In this document: positions 14,683 to 15,011 of the stretch, piece after piece | Layout of the letters: the number at the start of each line of letters is the position of its first letter | Position numbering within the stretch: the first letter of the stretch is position 1 | Source: Flammeovirgaceae bacterium | GTDB taxonomy: Bacteria > Bacteroidota > Bacteroidia > Cytophagales > Cyclobacteriaceae | Direction of reading: 5' to 3' | Length of the DNA: 15,011 bases | Assembly: GCA_003229495.1 (NCBI GenBank) | Contig: QIEB01000375.1 | Span: forward strand, 1 to 15,011 | Made by a program: the position numbers and the translations under genes | The notes under the pieces: generated by a model | Database searches by the model: none | The model's input: only the letters and a program-made list of their open reading frames with translations | Told to the model about the DNA's origin: nothing

Positions 14683-15011
14683 ATGAAACCAGAGGTACTT
14701 AGACAAATTCTGGCTATGTCCAAATTATTCTTTCGTGCGATAATTGTTCAATGCGTTTTCGCTGGGCTTTTAATAGCTAATGACGCTAATAGCCAAAACT
14801 CAAGCATAGAAGATATTCTTGTTAGCCTAAAACTTCAGGACAAAAGCTTGAGAGAAGTTTTCACGGAACTTGAAAATCAAACGATTTTTAACTTCAGTTA
14901 CAATCAAGGAGTGATTGACATCCATGCCAAAGTAAGTGTTGAGGCAGCAAATCAATCACTGGGTAATGTATTAAGGCACCTCGCCAAGGAGACCAAAGTA
15001 AATTTCAAACG
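14683..15011 (+). CDS. TonB-dependent outer-membrane receptor, SusC/RagA type with STN domain, cut by window edge
   Basis: Only the first 109 codons are visible. The N-terminus has a long signal peptide (to about residue 37-38) with the Bacteroidota SusC pattern: MSKLFFRAIIVQCVFAGLLI, then ANDANSQ. An STN (secretin/TonB short N-terminal) domain follows (about 43 onward): ILVSLKLQDKSLREVFTELE, FNFSYNQGV, KVSVEAANQSLGNVLRHLA. In sigma-regulated transporters this periplasmic domain contacts the FecR protein, and the gene order sigma, anti-sigma, receptor supports that here. A carboxypeptidase-like domain, plug and barrel are expected beyond the edge, probably followed by a SusD-like gene, but none of this can be seen. 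The imported substrate is unknown. The upstream ATG at 14658 is in another frame. The identification is strong despite truncation. Confidence 0.9.
   Translation, partial: MKPEVLRQILAMSKLFFRAIIVQCVFAGLLIANDANSQNSSIEDILVSLKLQDKSLREVFTELENQTIFNFSYNQGVIDIHAKVSVEAANQSLGNVLRHLAKETKVNFK

Overview
The window looks like the chromosome of a Bacteroidota bacterium, probably a Cytophagia/Flavobacteriia-type environmental lineage. The best evidence is the right end, which has the phylum's typical order: FecI-like ECF sigma factor, FecR anti-sigma factor with a C-terminal DUF4974-type domain, then the start of a SusC/RagA-type TonB-dependent receptor with an STN domain. AT-rich intergenic repeats, weak Shine-Dalgarno sequences and many lipoproteins fit the same assignment. 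No tRNA, rRNA, CRISPR array, insertion sequence or phage gene was seen.

Layout. Positions 1-2132 (minus) hold most of polA, cut by the left edge just after polymerase motif A. Upstream on the same strand is a lone SAM-dependent methyltransferase (2306-3019). A RidA-family lipoprotein gene (3236-3817, plus) runs head-on into a cytoplasmic-type molybdopterin oxidoreductase gene (3814-5943, minus); their stop codons share TTAA. Divergent from the molybdoenzyme are a two-domain unknown protein (6002-6700) and a TrmJ-like tRNA methyltransferase (6700-7374), overlapping by one base. A secreted LolA-like protein is at 7461-8207 (minus).

After a repeat-rich spacer come three plus-strand genes: a GMC flavoprotein dehydrogenase with a cysteine cluster (8436-10154), its Tat-exported gluconate 2-dehydrogenase subunit 3-like partner (10158-10859), and a lipoprotein joining one c-type haem motif to FG-GAP repeats (10917-12488). 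Together they could form a periplasmic or surface dehydrogenase: flavin, Fe-S cluster, then haem. The first two genes are a well-supported pair. Including the third is inference. The sigma/anti-sigma/receptor group follows (12782 to the right edge), with a perfect 15-bp hairpin between fecR and the receptor gene.

Points of interest. The proofreading domain of Pol I has lost all four catalytic acidic residues. A ten-unit CCCT-based array at 8272-8351 puts eleven GGG runs on the minus strand, a strong G-quadruplex candidate. A 32-nt AT-rich element occurs twice in opposite orientation (29 of 32 identical). The RidA signal peptide carries a tandem 21-nt duplication. The molybdoenzyme lacks Cys or Sec at the usual molybdenum-ligand position. 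The dehydrogenase-haem-FG-GAP cluster is the best candidate for an undescribed system.
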